DNA from: Erythrobacter cryptus DSM 12079
GTDB taxonomy: Bacteria; Pseudomonadota; Alphaproteobacteria; Sphingomonadales; Sphingomonadaceae
DNA length: 64,000 nucleotides
Reading direction: 5' to 3'
NCBI RefSeq assembly: GCF_000422985.1
Contig: NZ_AUHC01000001.1
Location: forward strand, 248,001 to 312,000
In this document: piece after piece, positions 7,428-18,274 of the stretch
How the letters are laid out: each line of letters opens with the position of its first letter
Numbering within the stretch: the stretch's first letter is position 1
Translations under genes and position numbers: made by a program
Notes under the pieces: generated by a model
Database searches by the model: none
Seen by the model: only the letters and a program-made list of their open reading frames with translations
What the model was told of the DNA's origin: nothing

Positions 7428-9082
7428 CAGGCCGCGGCCCCAGGGATAATCACCCGCACCTGTGGGCGCTTGCCCGACCAGCGCTGCGCCGCGCGCCGGG
7501 CGGCGAGCCGTGCCGCCTCGCGGATCGCCTCGGGATCGCGCCCGTCGCGCCCCTTGAGCCGCCCGATCGCGGCGAGCACGTCCTCGGCGGCTTCATCGAG
7601 GAACTCGGGCAGATCCTCATCCAGCGGCAGGCCCACCGCCTCGATCACCGGCCGCTGCCCGCGCAGCAGCACCACCACCACCAGCCCCTCGGCGGCGATG
7701 CGGCGGCGCATCGTCATCGCTTCGCCATTGGCCGGGGTGATGATGTCGCCATCAAGCACCAGGCGCCCGGCGCGCACCTCGGCGATCTTGCCGGGGGCGC
7801 CGGGGGCTAGGCGGACGAGATCGCCGTTCTTCTGCACCACCTGCGCCGGGATACCGCAGACCTTGCCGAGGCGCGCTTGCTCGGCCATGTGGCGCATCTC
7901 GCCGTGCACCGGCACCAGCACCTGCGGGCGCAGCCACAGGTAGAGTGCCTCAAGCTCGGGCCGGCCGGGATGGCCTGAAACATGGATGAATGCCTGCCGG
8001 TCGGTCACCATGGTGATGCCGCGGGCGGCCAGCTGGTTCTGCACCCGGCCAATCGCGATCTCGTTGCCGGGGATCTGGCGCGATGAGAACAGCACCACAT
8101 CGCCCGGCGCCAATTCGATCGGATGGTTGCCCTCGGCCATGCGCGCCAGCGCCGCGCGCGGCTCGCCCTGCCCGCCGGTCGCCAGGATCAGCACCTCGCC
8201 GCGCGGCAGGCCCATGGCGGTGTCGAAATCGACCGGCTCGGGAAAATCGGCAAGGTAGCCATTGTCCTGCGCCACCTCGATGATCCGTTCGAGCGAGCGG
8301 CCCGCCACCACGATCCGCCGCCCTGTCTCGCGCGCGACCTCGCCCAAGGTCTGCAACCGCGCGACATTGCTGGCAAAGGTGGTGACGACCACGCGCTTGC
8401 CTGCATGGCGCGCCACTTCCTCCATCAGCGCGCGGTGCACCGCGCCCTCGCTGCCCGAGGCCCTGGGATTGAAGACATTGGTGGAATCGCACACCAGCGC
8501 GAGCACCCCATTATCGCCGATGGCGCGCAGCTCCTCCTCGGTGGTCGGCTCGCCGATGATGGGCTCCTCGTCGAGCTTCCAATCGCCGGTGTGGAAGATG
8601 CGCCCATGGGGCGTGTCGATCAGCAGGGCGTTGCCCTCGGCAATCGAATGGGCGAGCGGCACATAGGTGATGGCGAAGGGGCCAATGGGAATAGGCCCGT
8701 GATCCTCGGGGATGATATTGAGTTCGACCTCGTCGAGCAGCCCCGCTTCCTCGAGCTTCCTCGCCACGAGGTCGGCGGTGAAGGGCGTGGCATAGATCGG
8801 CACGCCGAGATCGGCGGCGAAATAGGGCACGGCGCCGATATGGTCCTCGTGCGCATGGGTGAGCACGATGGCGAGCAGATCCTCGCGGCGCTCCTCGATG
8901 AACTCAAGATCGGCAAAGACCAGCTCAACCCCGGGATATTCGCTGCCCGAAAAGGTCATGCCGAGATCGACCATGATCCACTTGCCCTGGGCGCCGTAGA
9001 GGTTGACGTTCATGCCGATCTCGCCCGAGCCGCCAAGGGCGCAGAACAGCACTTCGTCCTTGGGGGAAAATTCCTTGGTCAC
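7427..9082 (-). CDS. rnj: Ribonuclease J
   Basis: A 551-residue metallo-beta-lactamase/beta-CASP ribonuclease with 5'-exonuclease and endonuclease activity in rRNA and mRNA processing. The zinc motif H76-x-H78-x-D80-H81 (THAHEDHIGAVPYF) is present, followed by HTGDWKLDEEP, the beta-CASP segment with SSRQIPGNE, and the late motifs HVSGHPGRPE and PVHGEMRHM. Length is normal. The start is GTG at 9082, chosen because AAGGA lies about seven bases upstream. It follows coaX by 23 bp and is coupled to the DUF1467 gene. Its C-terminal domain (about 460-551) is basic and Ala-rich, as is usual for the family. Confidence 0.97.
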   Translation of the reverse strand: MTKEFSPKDEVLFCALGGSGEIGMNVNLYGAQGKWIMVDLGMTFSGSEYPGVELVFADLEFIEERREDLLAIVLTHAHEDHIGAVPYFAADLGVPIYATPFTADLVARKLEEAGLLDEVELNIIPEDHGPIPIGPFAITYVPLAHSIAEGNALLIDTPHGRIFHTGDWKLDEEPIIGEPTTEEELRAIGDNGVLALVCDSTNVFNPRASGSEGAVHRALMEEVARHAGKRVVVTTFASNVARLQTLGEVARETGRRIVVAGRSLERIIEVAQDNGYLADFPEPVDFDTAMGLPRGEVLILATGGQGEPRAALARMAEGNHPIELAPGDVVLFSSRQIPGNEIAIGRVQNQLAARGITMVTDRQAFIHVSGHPGRPELEALYLWLRPQVLVPVHGEMRHMAEQARLGKVCGIPAQVVQKNGDLVRLAPGAPGKIAEVRAGRLVLDGDIITPANGEAMTMRRRIAAEGLVVVVLLRGQRPVIEAVGLPLDEDLPEFLDEAAEDVLAAIGRLKGRDGRDPEAIREAARLAARRAAQRWSGKRPQVRVIIPGAAA

Positions 9083-9105
9083 GATTGTCCTTACGTTGGC
9101 GATCT

Positions 9106-9900
9106 TCAGGCGGTTTCGGCCTGGCGGGCAAGGATGGCAAGGCCATCGAGCGTGAGATCGGCATCGACATGGTCGAAGATGTCGCTCGCCTCGTCGAACA
9201 GGATGGCAAGCCCGCCGGTGGCCACCACCTTGGCCGGCCGGCCGATCTCGGCCTTCATCCGTGCGACCATCCCCTCCATCATCGCGACATAGCCCCAGAA
9301 CACCCCGATCAGCATCTGGTCCTCGGTGTTGCGGCCGATCACGCTGCGGCTTTCGGGCACGCGGATGGCGATTCGCGGCAGCTTGGCGGTCTTGCCCACC
9401 AGCGCATCGAGCGAAAGGTTGATGCCCGGGGCGATCGCGCCGCCCTTGTAGGCGCCGGTGTAATCAATCGCCTCGAACTTGGTGGCCGTGCCGAAATCAA
9501 CGACGATGAGGTCGCCGCCATACTTGTGGTGGGCGGCAAGGATATTGACCGCCCGATCGGCCCCGAGCGAGGAGGGCTGATCGACATCGATGGCAAAGCG
9601 CCAGCGCGCCGCCCCCTGCCCGGCAAACAGAGGGGTGATGCCGAAATATTTCTGCGCCAGCACGGTGAGATTGTGGTCGGCGCGCGGCACCACCGAGGCG
9701 ATGATGATCTGCGTGATGGCGCTGCGCTCCACCCCCTCGATCTTGAGCAGCTGGAGCAGCCAGACGGCATATTCATCCCCGGTGCGGCGCGGATCGGTGG
9801 CGATGCGCCAGCGCGCGCGGATGGTGTGGGTTCCATCCACGCCAAGGTCGACAAGCGCAAAGACGACATTGGTGTTCCCGACATCGGCGGCAAGCAGCAT
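9106..9900 (-). CDS. coaX: Type III pantothenate kinase
   Basis: A 264-residue CoaX of the ASKHA fold, which phosphorylates pantothenate in the first step of CoA synthesis without the feedback inhibition seen in CoaA. The phosphate-1 motif [17 protein letters not shown] starts the protein. The [13 protein letters not shown] motif and the following [12 protein letters not shown] carry the catalytic and pantothenate-binding residues, and [15 protein letters not shown] and [15 protein letters not shown] complete the family pattern. It lies 20 bp after birA and 23 bp before rnj, so all three are probably expressed from the nuo transcript. Confidence 0.97.
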   Translation of the reverse strand: MLLAADVGNTNVVFALVDLGVDGTHTIRARWRIATDPRRTGDEYAVWLLQLLKIEGVERSAITQIIIASVVPRADHNLTVLAQKYFGITPLFAGQGAARWRFAIDVDQPSSLGADRAVNILAAHHKYGGDLIVVDFGTATKFEAIDYTGAYKGGAIAPGINLSLDALVGKTAKLPRIAIRVPESRSVIGRNTEDQMLIGVFWGYVAMMEGMVARMKAEIGRPAKVVATGGLAILFDEASDIFDHVDADLTLDGLAILARQAETA

Positions 9901-9920
9901 GGGGCCGGTCCTCTCTCGCT

Positions 9921-10631
9921 TTAGGATAAGTCGCCTGCGCGAATGGCACGTTCGCGGCCATCCGCCAAGCGCAGCCGCAAGGCCCCGTCTGCCTCATCGA
10001 GCCCGGCGAAGGTGCCGGTGATGCGCGCGCCGTCGCTGTCATGCACGGTGACGGGCGTGCCCGGGGCGTGGATTGATCGCAACAGGAAGGCCGAAAGGAT
10101 CGGCGCAAGGCCAAAGGTGCGCCAGGCAGCAAGGCGCTCGGCAAAGCACGCGGCAAGACGCGCGGCAAATTCCTCGGGCGCGGGCGTTGCGGTGACATCT
10201 GCGAGCGCCGCCGTCCGGCGTTCGGGCACCTGCGGTGCGTGAGCCAGATTTACCCCGATCCCGATGATGATGCGCCCTTGCACCATCTCAAGCAGGATGC
10301 CGGAGAGCTTGCCGCCATCAAGGAGCACGTCATTGGGCCACTTGAGGGCCAGCGCCGCCCCCTCACCTACCTGCGCCGCAGCGGCATCGTGCACCGCCAG
10401 CGCGGCAACGAAGCTGAGGCTCGCCGGTGGCGGATCGCCGGGGCGCAGTATGACCACGCTCGAGCCCATGAAATTGCCCGCCCCGTCGAACCATTGGCGC
10501 CCCTGCCGCCCACGCCCGGCGGTCTGGCGCCGCGCCACCAGCCAGTGCCCCTCGGCCCAGCCCTCGCCGCGCCGGATCGCCGCGGCAATATCGGCGTTGG
10601 TCGAGCCGGTCTCGTCGAGGAGGGTAATCAA
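9921..10631 (-). CDS. birA: Biotin--[acetyl-CoA-carboxylase] ligase
   Basis: A 236-residue biotin protein ligase that activates biotin to biotinyl-AMP and attaches it to the biotin carboxyl carrier protein. The core motif GRGRQGRQW is at about residues 38-46 (biotinyl-AMP loop), after DETGSTNAD and [25 protein letters not shown] and [10 protein letters not shown] follow, then a small C-terminal SH3-like domain. There is no N-terminal helix-turn-helix, so it is the monofunctional enzyme and not a repressor. I chose TTG 10631, which overlaps the nuoN stop by four bases (TTGA), because the upstream part of the frame lies wholly inside nuoN and shows no homology. Confidence 0.93.
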   Translation of the reverse strand: MITLLDETGSTNADIAAAIRRGEGWAEGHWLVARRQTAGRGRQGRQWFDGAGNFMGSSVVILRPGDPPPASLSFVAALAVHDAAAAQVGEGAALALKWPNDVLLDGGKLSGILLEMVQGRIIIGIGVNLAHAPQVPERRTAALADVTATPAPEEFAARLAACFAERLAAWRTFGLAPILSAFLLRSIHAPGTPVTVHDSDGARITGTFAGLDEADGALRLRLADGRERAIRAGDLS

Positions 10632-12106
10632 ACCGCGAGGAACAGGGCTGAAGCGGCCTTGTCGGCAAGGTCGCTGAGCGAGCGGGTGAGGAAATAGCCG
10701 AGCGGCGAGACGATCACCGCGGTCAGGCCCAGCAGCACCCAATGCGCCGCGCCGCTGCGCCCAGTGATCACCCCGGCGGGCGGATCGAAGAACATCACCT
10801 TGACGAACTTGATGTAGTAGAAGGCCCCGATCACGCTCGCCGCGATGGCGATGGCGCCGAACGCAACGAGCCCGGCCTCGACCGTCGCCTGGAACACCAC
10901 GAACTTGGCATAGAAGCCGAGCAGCGGCGGTATCCCGGCAAGGCTGAACATGAAGATGAGCAGCGCCGCGGCCAGCGCCGGACGGGTGATCGATAGGCCG
11001 CGGATATCGGCAAAGGTCTCCATCAGGCTGCCATCCTCGCCGCGCAACATCAGCAGCGCAACAAAGCTGCCAAGGCTCATGACAACATAGATGAACAGAT
11101 AGACCAGCATCGCCGCCGCCCCGCTGTGATTGGCCACCGCAAGACCAAGCAGGATAAAGCCGATATTGTTGATCGAGGAATAGGCGAGCAGGCGCTTGAG
11201 GTTCTCCTGCCCGATCGCCCCCAGCGCCCCGAAGATGATCGAGGCAAGCGCGGTGAACATCACGATCTGCTGCCAGGCGGCAACCTGCGCGCCAAACACC
11301 TCGAACACCACCCGCGCGGTGAGCGCCACCGCCGCCACCTTCGGCGCGGTTGCAAAGAAGGCGGTGACCGGCGTGGGCGCACCCTCATAGACATCAGGCG
11401 TCCACATGTGGAAGGGCACGGCGCTGATCTTGAAGGCTAGCCCTGAGAGGACGAAGATCACCCCGAACAGGGCGCCATAGCCAAGCTCGCCCGAAAGCCC
11501 GGCGCGCACCGCGGCAAAGCCGGTGCTGCCGGTAAAGCCGTAAAGCAGGCTCATGCCATAGAGCAGGATGCCCGAGGCCAGCGCCCCGAGAACGAAATAT
11601 TTGAGCCCCGCCTCGCCCGAGCGCGCATCGCGCCGCAGGATCGCCGCGAGCACATAGGCCGAGAGGCTGTTGAGCTCGAGCCCGAGATAGAGGCTCATGA
11701 AATCATTGGCCGAAACCATCAGCCCCATGCCGACGCAGGCGAACAGCACGAGCACCGGATATTCGCCGCGCATCCCGCGCTCGCTGCCAGCGGCGGGGCT
11801 GGCGAAGAAGGCGGGCGCAACCATCAGCGCGCCGATCGCGGAAAGATAGATCAGCGCCTTGGCGAAAAGGGCAAAACCATCAACCTTGATGAGGCCGCCA
11901 AAGCCCAGCGTCGCCGGCCCCTCGGCGCCGCCGTGCAACCCGGGCACCAGCAGGAAGCCGGCAACGAACAGTGCCGCTGCCGCCCCGATGGCGATCTGGC
12001 GCGCGCCCTTGTCGCCGCTCCAGGCTACAACCAGTAGCAGCACGAGCCCGGAAACGCTCAGCAGCAGATCGGGAATGATAAGGCCGAAGGAATGGGCAAA
12101 GTCCAT
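10628..12106 (-). CDS. nuoN: NADH-quinone oxidoreductase subunit N
   Basis: A 492-residue antiporter-like membrane subunit of complex I with about 14 helices. It forms one of the three proton channels of the membrane arm. The Mrp-type core is visible: a GLELNSLSAYVLAA segment with the key Glu of TM5, then LKYFVLGALASGILLYGMSL and FHMWTPDVYEGAPTPVTA with channel Lys/His positions, and LKRLLAYSSINNIGFILLG. Its ATG overlaps the nuoM stop by one base, and its stop overlaps the birA start. It is the last nuo gene. Confidence 0.97.
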   Translation of the reverse strand: MDFAHSFGLIIPDLLLSVSGLVLLLVVAWSGDKGARQIAIGAAAALFVAGFLLVPGLHGGAEGPATLGFGGLIKVDGFALFAKALIYLSAIGALMVAPAFFASPAAGSERGMRGEYPVLVLFACVGMGLMVSANDFMSLYLGLELNSLSAYVLAAILRRDARSGEAGLKYFVLGALASGILLYGMSLLYGFTGSTGFAAVRAGLSGELGYGALFGVIFVLSGLAFKISAVPFHMWTPDVYEGAPTPVTAFFATAPKVAAVALTARVVFEVFGAQVAAWQQIVMFTALASIIFGALGAIGQENLKRLLAYSSINNIGFILLGLAVANHSGAAAMLVYLFIYVVMSLGSFVALLMLRGEDGSLMETFADIRGLSITRPALAAALLIFMFSLAGIPPLLGFYAKFVVFQATVEAGLVAFGAIAIAASVIGAFYYIKFVKVMFFDPPAGVITGRSGAAHWVLLGLTAVIVSPLGYFLTRSLSDLADKAASALFLAV

Positions 12107-13668
12107 CAGTGCGCGCCCTCCTTGGCGCTTGCATGATCAGCGCTTTGATGATGCTCGATGGCGTTGGCGGGCCCGCGTGGGGCGCCTGCGGCAAGCTGCG
12201 CATCGCCCTTGGGCGCCGCGGCGGCAAGACGCGCATCGAGCGCGGCAATATCGGCGCGCATCGGCGCAAGGAAGGTCTCGGGATAGACCCCCATCCACAG
12301 CACCGCCGCCGCGATCGGGGCCATCATTGCCCATTCGCGCGCGGTGATATCGGGCATGGCGGCGGCATCGGCATTGCTCTGCGCCCCGAAGGCAACCCGG
12401 CGGTAGAGATAGAGCATGTATGCCGCGCCAAGGATGATCCCGGTGGTGCACACCAGCGCCACCGTGCTCGAGATCTGATAGATCCCGGCGAGCGAGAGGA
12501 ACTCGCCGACAAAACCGCTGGTGCCGGGCAGGCCGATCGAAGCCATGGTGAAAAGCAGGAAGAACAGCGCGTAATAGGGCATGTTCGTTGCCAACCCGCC
12601 ATAGCGCGCGATCTCGCGGGTGTGCAGCCGGTCGTAGATCACGCCGACGCACAGGAACAGCGCGCCCGAGACGAGGCCGTGGCTCAGCATCACGATCATC
12701 GCCCCTTCGAGCCCCTGCACGTTGAAGGCGAACAGGCCGACGGTGACGATCGCCATGTGCGCGACCGAGGAATAGGCGATCAGCTTCTTCATGTCGGCCT
12801 GCACCAGCGCGACCAGCGAGGTATAGACCACCGCCACCATCGAGAGGGCAAAGACCAGCCAGGCAAACTGCGCGCTCGCCTCGGGGAACATCGGCAGGCT
12901 GAAGCGGATGAAGCCATAGCCGCCGAGCTTCAGGAGCACACCGGCAAGGATCACCGAGCCGGCGGTGGGCGCCTGCACGTGGGCATCGGGCAGCCAGGTG
13001 TGGAAGGGCCACATCGGCACCTTGACCGCAAAGCTGGCGAAGAAGGCGAGCCACAGCCAGGTCTGCGCCTGCGGCGGGAAGTCATATTGCATCAGCGTCG
13101 GGATGTCGGAGGTGCCCGCCTCGGCCACCATCCACAGCATCGCGATGAGCATCAGCACCGAGCCGAGCAGGGTATAGAGAAAGAACTTGTAGCTCGCATA
13201 GATGCGGTTGTCGCCGCCCCACACCCCGATGATGAGATACATCGGAATGAGGCCCGCCTCGAAGAAGACATAGAACAGGAACAGGTCCTGCGCGGCGAAG
13301 GTGCCGATCATCAGCACCTCCATGAACAGGAAGGCGGCCATGTATTCGCCCACCCGCTTGTCGATCGCCTCCCAGCTGGCAAGGATGCAGATCGGCATCA
13401 GGAAGACGCTCAAGAGGATCAGCATCAGCGCGATGCCGTCGATCCCCAGCGCCCAGGCAAAGCCGGCGAAAAGCTCGGCCCGCTCGGTGAATTGCCACTG
13501 CGGACCGCCGATCTCGTAGCCCGACCAGAGCACGAGGCCGAGCAGGAAGGTGACGAGCGTGGCCACGAGCGCAATCAGCCGCGCGGCCTGCGCCCCGGCA
13601 AACAGGCAGAGCAGCGCGCCCATGAGGGGCACGAGCATCATCAGCGAAAGGAGAGGAAGGCCTTCCAT
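12106..13668 (-). CDS. nuoM: NADH-quinone oxidoreductase subunit M
   Basis: A 520-residue antiporter-like subunit of the complex I membrane arm with about 14 helices. Diagnostic stretches are [20 protein letters not shown] (Glu of TM5 and loop), [37 protein letters not shown] and the GFVGEFLSL motif of the central helices. The soluble C-terminus is longer than usual, Ala- and His-rich, and ends in [15 protein letters not shown]. It sits 15 bp after nuoL and is coupled to nuoN by TGATG. Confidence 0.97.
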   Translation of the reverse strand: MEGLPLLSLMMLVPLMGALLCLFAGAQAARLIALVATLVTFLLGLVLWSGYEIGGPQWQFTERAELFAGFAWALGIDGIALMLILLSVFLMPICILASWEAIDKRVGEYMAAFLFMEVLMIGTFAAQDLFLFYVFFEAGLIPMYLIIGVWGGDNRIYASYKFFLYTLLGSVLMLIAMLWMVAEAGTSDIPTLMQYDFPPQAQTWLWLAFFASFAVKVPMWPFHTWLPDAHVQAPTAGSVILAGVLLKLGGYGFIRFSLPMFPEASAQFAWLVFALSMVAVVYTSLVALVQADMKKLIAYSSVAHMAIVTVGLFAFNVQGLEGAMIVMLSHGLVSGALFLCVGVIYDRLHTREIARYGGLATNMPYYALFFLLFTMASIGLPGTSGFVGEFLSLAGIYQISSTVALVCTTGIILGAAYMLYLYRRVAFGAQSNADAAAMPDITAREWAMMAPIAAAVLWMGVYPETFLAPMRADIAALDARLAAAAPKGDAQLAAGAPRGPANAIEHHQSADHASAKEGAH

Positions 13669-13683
13669 GAGCGAAGCGCGCTC

Positions 13684-15675
13684 CTAAAGCAAAACGTAGG
13701 TGACAGCCGCGACCAGCCCCAGCAGCATGATCAGCGCGTAGGTGTAGACATAGCCCGACTGGAGCGACCTTGCGGCAAGCGAAGAACGCGCCACCACCGC
13801 GGCAACGCCATTGGGCCCGAAGCGATCGATCGTGCCGATATCGCCCCACTGCCAGAAGATCCGGCCAAGCGCGAAGGCGGGCCTGACGAAAAGCGCGTCG
13901 TAAACCTCGTCGAAATACCACTTGCGATAGACGAAGTTGTGAATGGCACCGAAACGCTGCACGAACTTCGCCGGAAGCTCGGGCCGCGCGATATAGGCAA
14001 GGTAGGCCCCGGCAAGGCCGATGAGCATGACGATCAAAGCCGTGTATTTCACCCAATAGGGCACGGAGTGCATCGCGTGGATCAGCGCCTCGTTGTAAAA
14101 GATCGAACCGTTCCAGAAAGCCGCGCTGTCGAGGAAGCTCGGGGCAAAAACCTGCCCCGCGGCAACCGCGCCCAAGGTGAGCACGCCCAGCGGCACAAGC
14201 ATCGAGAGCGGGCTTTCGTGCGGGTGATAGCCGCCGGTGGTGTCGGCGCCCGCTTCCTCCGGCGTCTTGTGCACGGCGTGCTGGATGTGTTCGCTCTCGA
14301 TCCAGCGCGGCTTGCCCCAGAAGGTGAGGAACATCAGGCGCCAGGAATAGAAGCTGGTGAGAAGCGCCGCGAAAGCGCCCGCCCAGAAGGCGAACTGCCC
14401 CGCGCCATTGCCGCGCGCAAAGGCGGCTTCGAGGATCGCGTCCTTCGACCAGAAGCCGGCAAAGCCGAGCCCGAGGTGATAGACGCCCAAGCCTGTGATC
14501 GCCAGCGTGCCGGCCATCATCGCCCAGAAGGTGAAGGGAATGTGCTTCCTGAGGCCACCATAGAAGCGCATGTCCTGCTCATGGTGCATGGCATGGATCA
14601 CGCTGCCTGCGCCGAGGAACAGCAGCGCCTTGAAGAAGGCGTGGGTAAAGAGGTGGAACATCGCCGCGCCATAAGCCCCCACCCCGGCGGCGAAGAACAT
14701 GTAGCCAAGCTGTGAGCAGGTCGAATAGGCGATCACCCGCTTGATGTCCCATTGGGTGGTGCCGATCGTGGCAGCAAAGAAGCAGGTCGCCGCGCCGATG
14801 ATGGTGACCAGCGCCAACGCGGTCGGCGCGGTCTCGAACATCGGCGAGAGGCGGCAGACCATGAACACGCCCGCCGTCACCATAGTTGCCGCATGGATCA
14901 GCGCGGACACCGGGGTCGGCCCTTCCATCGCGTCAGGAAGCCAGGTGTGCAGCCCGAGCTGCGCGCTCTTGCCCATCGCCCCGATGAACAACAGGATGCA
15001 CAGCACATCCATGGTGTAAAGGCGCATCCCCAGGAAGGTGATGGTCGAGCCGCTCATGCCCGGCGCAGCGGCGAGGATCTCGGGGATCGAGGTGGTCTGG
15101 AACACGAGGTAAGTGCCGAAGATCCCCAGCATGAAGCCAAGGTCGCCGACGCGGTTCACCACGAAGGCCTTGATCGCCGCGGCGCCCGCACTCGGCTTCT
15201 GATACCAGAAGCCGATCAGCAGGTAGGAAGCCAGGCCCACCCCTTCCCAGCCAAAGAACATCTGCACCAGATTGTCCGCCGTCACCAGCATCAGCATCGC
15301 GAAGGTGAACAGCGAGAGATAGGCAAAGAAGCGCGGCTGATCAGGATCCTCGGCCATGTAGCCCCAGGAATAGAGGTGCACCAGCGCCGAGACCGAGGTG
15401 ATCACCACGAGCATCACCGCTGTGAGCGTATCGACCCGCAAGGCCCAGTCGAAGCTGAGCGTGCCGCTTTCGACCCACTTGAGCACGCGCACGACCTCGG
15501 CGCTCTCGCTCCCCGAGAGGTAGCCAAGGAAGATCGGCCAGGCGAGCGCGGCGGAAAGGAACAGCGCAGCCGTGGTCAAGGACTTCGCCGCAACATTGCC
15601 GATCATGCGGTTGCCCAGCCCCGCAACGAGCGCAGCCAAAAGCGGCCCGAAGGTGATGATGAGGATCGGATGCAC
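13684..15675 (-). CDS. nuoL: NADH-quinone oxidoreductase subunit L
   Basis: A 663-residue distal antiporter-like subunit of complex I. It has the usual 14-helix core plus the long lateral helix and a final C-terminal transmembrane segment ([20 protein letters not shown]). Core motifs include [20 protein letters not shown] with the channel Glu, [20 protein letters not shown], and [31 protein letters not shown] marks the central half-helix region. It follows nuoK by seven bases. Length and layout are normal for alphaproteobacteria. Confidence 0.97.
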   Translation of the reverse strand: MHPILIITFGPLLAALVAGLGNRMIGNVAAKSLTTAALFLSAALAWPIFLGYLSGSESAEVVRVLKWVESGTLSFDWALRVDTLTAVMLVVITSVSALVHLYSWGYMAEDPDQPRFFAYLSLFTFAMLMLVTADNLVQMFFGWEGVGLASYLLIGFWYQKPSAGAAAIKAFVVNRVGDLGFMLGIFGTYLVFQTTSIPEILAAAPGMSGSTITFLGMRLYTMDVLCILLFIGAMGKSAQLGLHTWLPDAMEGPTPVSALIHAATMVTAGVFMVCRLSPMFETAPTALALVTIIGAATCFFAATIGTTQWDIKRVIAYSTCSQLGYMFFAAGVGAYGAAMFHLFTHAFFKALLFLGAGSVIHAMHHEQDMRFYGGLRKHIPFTFWAMMAGTLAITGLGVYHLGLGFAGFWSKDAILEAAFARGNGAGQFAFWAGAFAALLTSFYSWRLMFLTFWGKPRWIESEHIQHAVHKTPEEAGADTTGGYHPHESPLSMLVPLGVLTLGAVAAGQVFAPSFLDSAAFWNGSIFYNEALIHAMHSVPYWVKYTALIVMLIGLAGAYLAYIARPELPAKFVQRFGAIHNFVYRKWYFDEVYDALFVRPAFALGRIFWQWGDIGTIDRFGPNGVAAVVARSSLAARSLQSGYVYTYALIMLLGLVAAVTYVLL

Positions 15676-15682
15676 GAGCGCC

Positions 15683-15988
15683 TTACCCCTTCATCCGGTT
15701 GATATCATCGACCGCAATGGTGCCGCGGCTGCGGAAATAGATCACCAGGATCGCAAGGCCGATCGCGGCCTCGGCCGCGGCAACGGTGAGCACCAGCATG
15801 GCAAAGACCTGCCCCACCAGATCTTGCATGAAGGCGCTGAAGGCGACGAGGTTGAGGTTGACGCTGAGCAGTATCAGCTCGACCGCCATGAGGATCACGA
15901 TCACGTTCTTGCGGTTGAGGAATATCCCCAGAACCCCGAGCACGAACAGGATTGCCGCGACGGTCAGGTAATGTTCGATCCCGATCAC
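15683..15988 (-). CDS. nuoK: NADH-quinone oxidoreductase subunit K
   Basis: A 101-residue, three-helix subunit at the junction of the complex I membrane arm. The two conserved glutamates of the E-channel are visible, one in [18 protein letters not shown] and one in [14 protein letters not shown]. The protein starts [19 protein letters not shown], as in related bacteria. Its ATG overlaps the end of nuoJ by four bases. Confidence 0.97.
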   Translation of the reverse strand: MIGIEHYLTVAAILFVLGVLGIFLNRKNVIVILMAVELILLSVNLNLVAFSAFMQDLVGQVFAMLVLTVAAAEAAIGLAILVIYFRSRGTIAVDDINRMKG

Positions 15989-16608
15989 AGTTCGATCCCC
16001 TTGCCCACTTCGGGCCGCTTCATCACCACGGCTTCCTCCGGACGGCGGCGAATTTGCTTGCCGACATCCTGCCGCGCCCGCGCGCCCGGCCCGGGCGGCT
16101 GGAAGGTGAGCACGATCGCGCCGATCATCGCCACCAGCAGGATGATGCCCGCCACCTCGAACAGGAGGATGTAGCGGCCATAGAGCAGCGCCCCGAGCGC
16201 CTCGATATTGGGCACATCAGCCGGCTGCAGCGCCGCGCCATCGGGCGTGCCCAAACGGATGCCCCCAGCCTGCCAGGCGCCCACCCCGAGGAGCAGCTCG
16301 GCCAGCAGCACCGCGGCAATGGCAAGGCCGAGCGGGGCATTGCGGGCAAATCCTGCGCGCATCGCGGCAAAATCGATGTCGAGCATCATCACCACGAAGA
16401 GGAACAGCACCGCAACCGCGCCGACATAGACGATCACCAGCAGCATGGCGATGAACTCGGCGCCGACCAGCACCATCAACCCGGCGGCGTTGAAGAAGGC
16501 GAGGATCAGCCACAGCACCGAGTGCACCGGATTGCGGGCCATGACGACCATGACCGCGCTGGCGACCACAATCGTCGCGAAGAAATAGAAGGCGATGGCC
16601 TGTATCAT
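15985..16608 (-). CDS. nuoJ: NADH-quinone oxidoreductase subunit J
   Basis: A 207-residue, five-helix subunit of the membrane arm that carries the TM3 pi-bulge region used in coupling ([20 protein letters not shown], with [15 protein letters not shown] after it). The start ATG at 16608 is preceded by GGGGA with good spacing; a TTG twelve bases upstream is in frame but less likely. The cytoplasmic tail is basic and longer than in E. coli ([20 protein letters not shown]). About 134 bases separate it from nuoI, the only wide gap inside the operon, with a hairpin at the nuoI end. Confidence 0.95.
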   Translation of the reverse strand: MIQAIAFYFFATIVVASAVMVVMARNPVHSVLWLILAFFNAAGLMVLVGAEFIAMLLVIVYVGAVAVLFLFVVMMLDIDFAAMRAGFARNAPLGLAIAAVLLAELLLGVGAWQAGGIRLGTPDGAALQPADVPNIEALGALLYGRYILLFEVAGIILLVAMIGAIVLTFQPPGPGARARQDVGKQIRRRPEEAVVMKRPEVGKGIEL

Positions 16609-16736
16609 GCTTGTCCCCAACCCCTAGCCCGCCCCTTGCAGGAGCGAGGCCGCGGGGGCCGTCCGAAATAATCCCAATTTGCGCTTCCCGGAGCCGGCGC
16701 AGGTTGCTGTCCGGGCGCGCGTGGCTTTGTGTTCGG

Positions 16737-16758
16737 CGCCCCCTAGCGATAGGGGGCG
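16737..16758 (-). other. Perfect hairpin over the nuoI stop codon
   Basis: A 9-bp perfect inverted repeat (CGCCCCCTA at 16737-16745, TAGGGGGCG at 16750-16758) encloses a 4-base loop. In the nuo mRNA the stem contains the last codons and the TAG of nuoI. No U-run follows, so it does not look like a standard intrinsic terminator. It may stabilise the upstream mRNA, pause the polymerase or act as a processing site. The gap towards nuoJ also holds an AT-rich patch near 16659-16676 that could be part of an internal promoter. Confidence 0.6.
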
Positions 16759-17231
16759 TCGGCTTCAAGATTTGCCGCGATGGCCCTTTCCCACTTGTCC
16801 CCGTTCGCCAGCAGCTTGGCCTTGTCGTAAAGCAGCTCCTCGCGGGTTTCTGTGGCGTATTCGAAATTCGGCCCCTCGACGATGGCATCGACCGGGCAGG
16901 CTTCCTGGCAAAAGCCGCAGAAGATGCATTTGGTCATGTCGATGTCGTAGCGGGTGGTGCGGCGGCTGCCGTCTTCACGCGGTTCGCTCTCGATGGTGAT
17001 CGCCTGCGCCGGACAGATCGCCTCGCACAGCTTGCAGGCGATGCAGCGTTCCTCGCCATTGGGATAGCGGCGCAAGGCATGCTCACCCCGGAAACGGGGG
17101 CTGAGCGGCGCCTTCTCGAAGGGGTAGTTGATCGTCACCTTGGGCTTGAAGAAATACTTCAGCGTCAAGGCATGGGCCTTGAGGAAGTCCCAGAGGGTGA
17201 AGGATTTGATCAGGTGGGAAACGCTGGTCAT
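16743..17231 (-). CDS. nuoI: NADH-quinone oxidoreductase subunit I
   Basis: A 162-residue ferredoxin-like subunit that binds the two 4Fe-4S clusters N6a and N6b and passes electrons to NuoB. The two CxxCxxCxxxCP motifs are complete: [12 protein letters not shown] and [30 protein letters not shown], the typical C-terminal contact segment, follows. The ATG at 17231 overlaps the nuoH stop by four bases, which sets the start. A strong hairpin spans its 3' end. Confidence 0.97.
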   Translation of the reverse strand: MTSVSHLIKSFTLWDFLKAHALTLKYFFKPKVTINYPFEKAPLSPRFRGEHALRRYPNGEERCIACKLCEAICPAQAITIESEPREDGSRRTTRYDIDMTKCIFCGFCQEACPVDAIVEGPNFEYATETREELLYDKAKLLANGDKWERAIAANLEADAPYR

Positions 17232-18274
17232 GCGAAATGCCCCATGGCCATGAGATAGCCGGAAGTGGCGGCAACAAAGACGAGGCTCATCGGCAGGAAC
17301 ACCTTCCAGCCAAGCCGCATCAGCTGGTCGTAGCGGTAGCGCGGCACGGTCGCCCAGATCCAGCTGAACATGAAGAAGAAGATGAAGGTCTTGACGAGGA
17401 ACCAGACGATCCCCGGCACCGCATAGAGCGCCGGAATGACGAACGGCGGCAGCCACCCGCCCCAGAACAGCAGCGTGTTGAGGCTGCACATGAGCAGAAT
17501 GTTGGCATATTCACCCAGCCAGAACAGCGCGAAGCTCATCGAGGAATATTCGGTCTGGTAGCCCGCGACCAGTTCGCTCTCGGCCTCGGTGAGGTCAAAC
17601 GGTGCGCGCGCGGTCTCTGCGAGCGCCGAGATGAAGAACACCACCCACATCGGGAACAGCAGCGGGTGCACCGCATAGGCGTTGATGAGCCCCAGCCCGA
17701 AACCTTGTTGCCCGTTGACGATGCCCGAAAGGTTGAAGGTGCCGGCAAACAGCACCACGCATACGAGCACGAAGCCGATCGAGACTTCGTAGGAGATCAT
17801 CTGCGCCGAGGCGCGCATCGCCGAGAAGAACGGGTATTTGGAGTTCGAGGCCCACCCGCTCATCACCACGCCGTAAACCCCCATCGAGGAGATCGCGAGA
17901 ATGTAGAGGAGGCCCACATTGATGTCCGCAATCACCATGCCCGCATCGAAGGGGATCACCGCCCAGGCCGCGAGCGCCACGGTGAAGGTGATGATCGGCG
18001 CGATGAGGAAGATGCCCTTGTTCGCGGCCGAAGGGATGATGGTTTCCTGCAAGAACACCTTGATCCCGTCGGCAAAGCTCTGGAGCAACCCGAAGGGCCC
18101 CACCACATTGGGCCCGCGCCGCAGCATGATCGCGCCGAGCACCTTGCGGTCGACATAGATCACCATGGCGACGCTGAACATGACGAGCAGCGAGACGATC
18201 AGGATCGCCGCAAGCGTCGCCACGGCCCAGGCCCATTCATAAGAAAGGCCAAGCGATTGGAAGAAGGCGGTCAT
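17228..18274 (-). CDS. nuoH: NADH-quinone oxidoreductase subunit H
   Basis: A 348-residue, eight-helix subunit that forms part of the quinone cavity and links it to the proton path. Visible family marks are [35 protein letters not shown], and [20 protein letters not shown] with the cluster of acidic residues facing the E-channel, then [19 protein letters not shown]. Start and stop overlap nuoG and nuoI by four bases each, which indicates tight translational coupling. Confidence 0.97.
   Translation of the reverse strand: MTAFFQSLGLSYEWAWAVATLAAILIVSLLVMFSVAMVIYVDRKVLGAIMLRRGPNVVGPFGLLQSFADGIKVFLQETIIPSAANKGIFLIAPIITFTVALAAWAVIPFDAGMVIADINVGLLYILAISSMGVYGVVMSGWASNSKYPFFSAMRASAQMISYEVSIGFVLVCVVLFAGTFNLSGIVNGQQGFGLGLINAYAVHPLLFPMWVVFFISALAETARAPFDLTEAESELVAGYQTEYSSMSFALFWLGEYANILLMCSLNTLLFWGGWLPPFVIPALYAVPGIVWFLVKTFIFFFMFSWIWATVPRYRYDQLMRLGWKVFLPMSLVFVAATSGYLMAMGHFA

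Noticed and set aside
10632-10742. N-terminal extension of birA
   Set aside because: Lies inside nuoN and lacks any helix-turn-helix or ligase similarity.
16621-16742. Small gene or RNA between nuoJ and nuoI
   Set aside because: No coding frame or RNA signature; only the hairpin and an AT-rich patch are visible.
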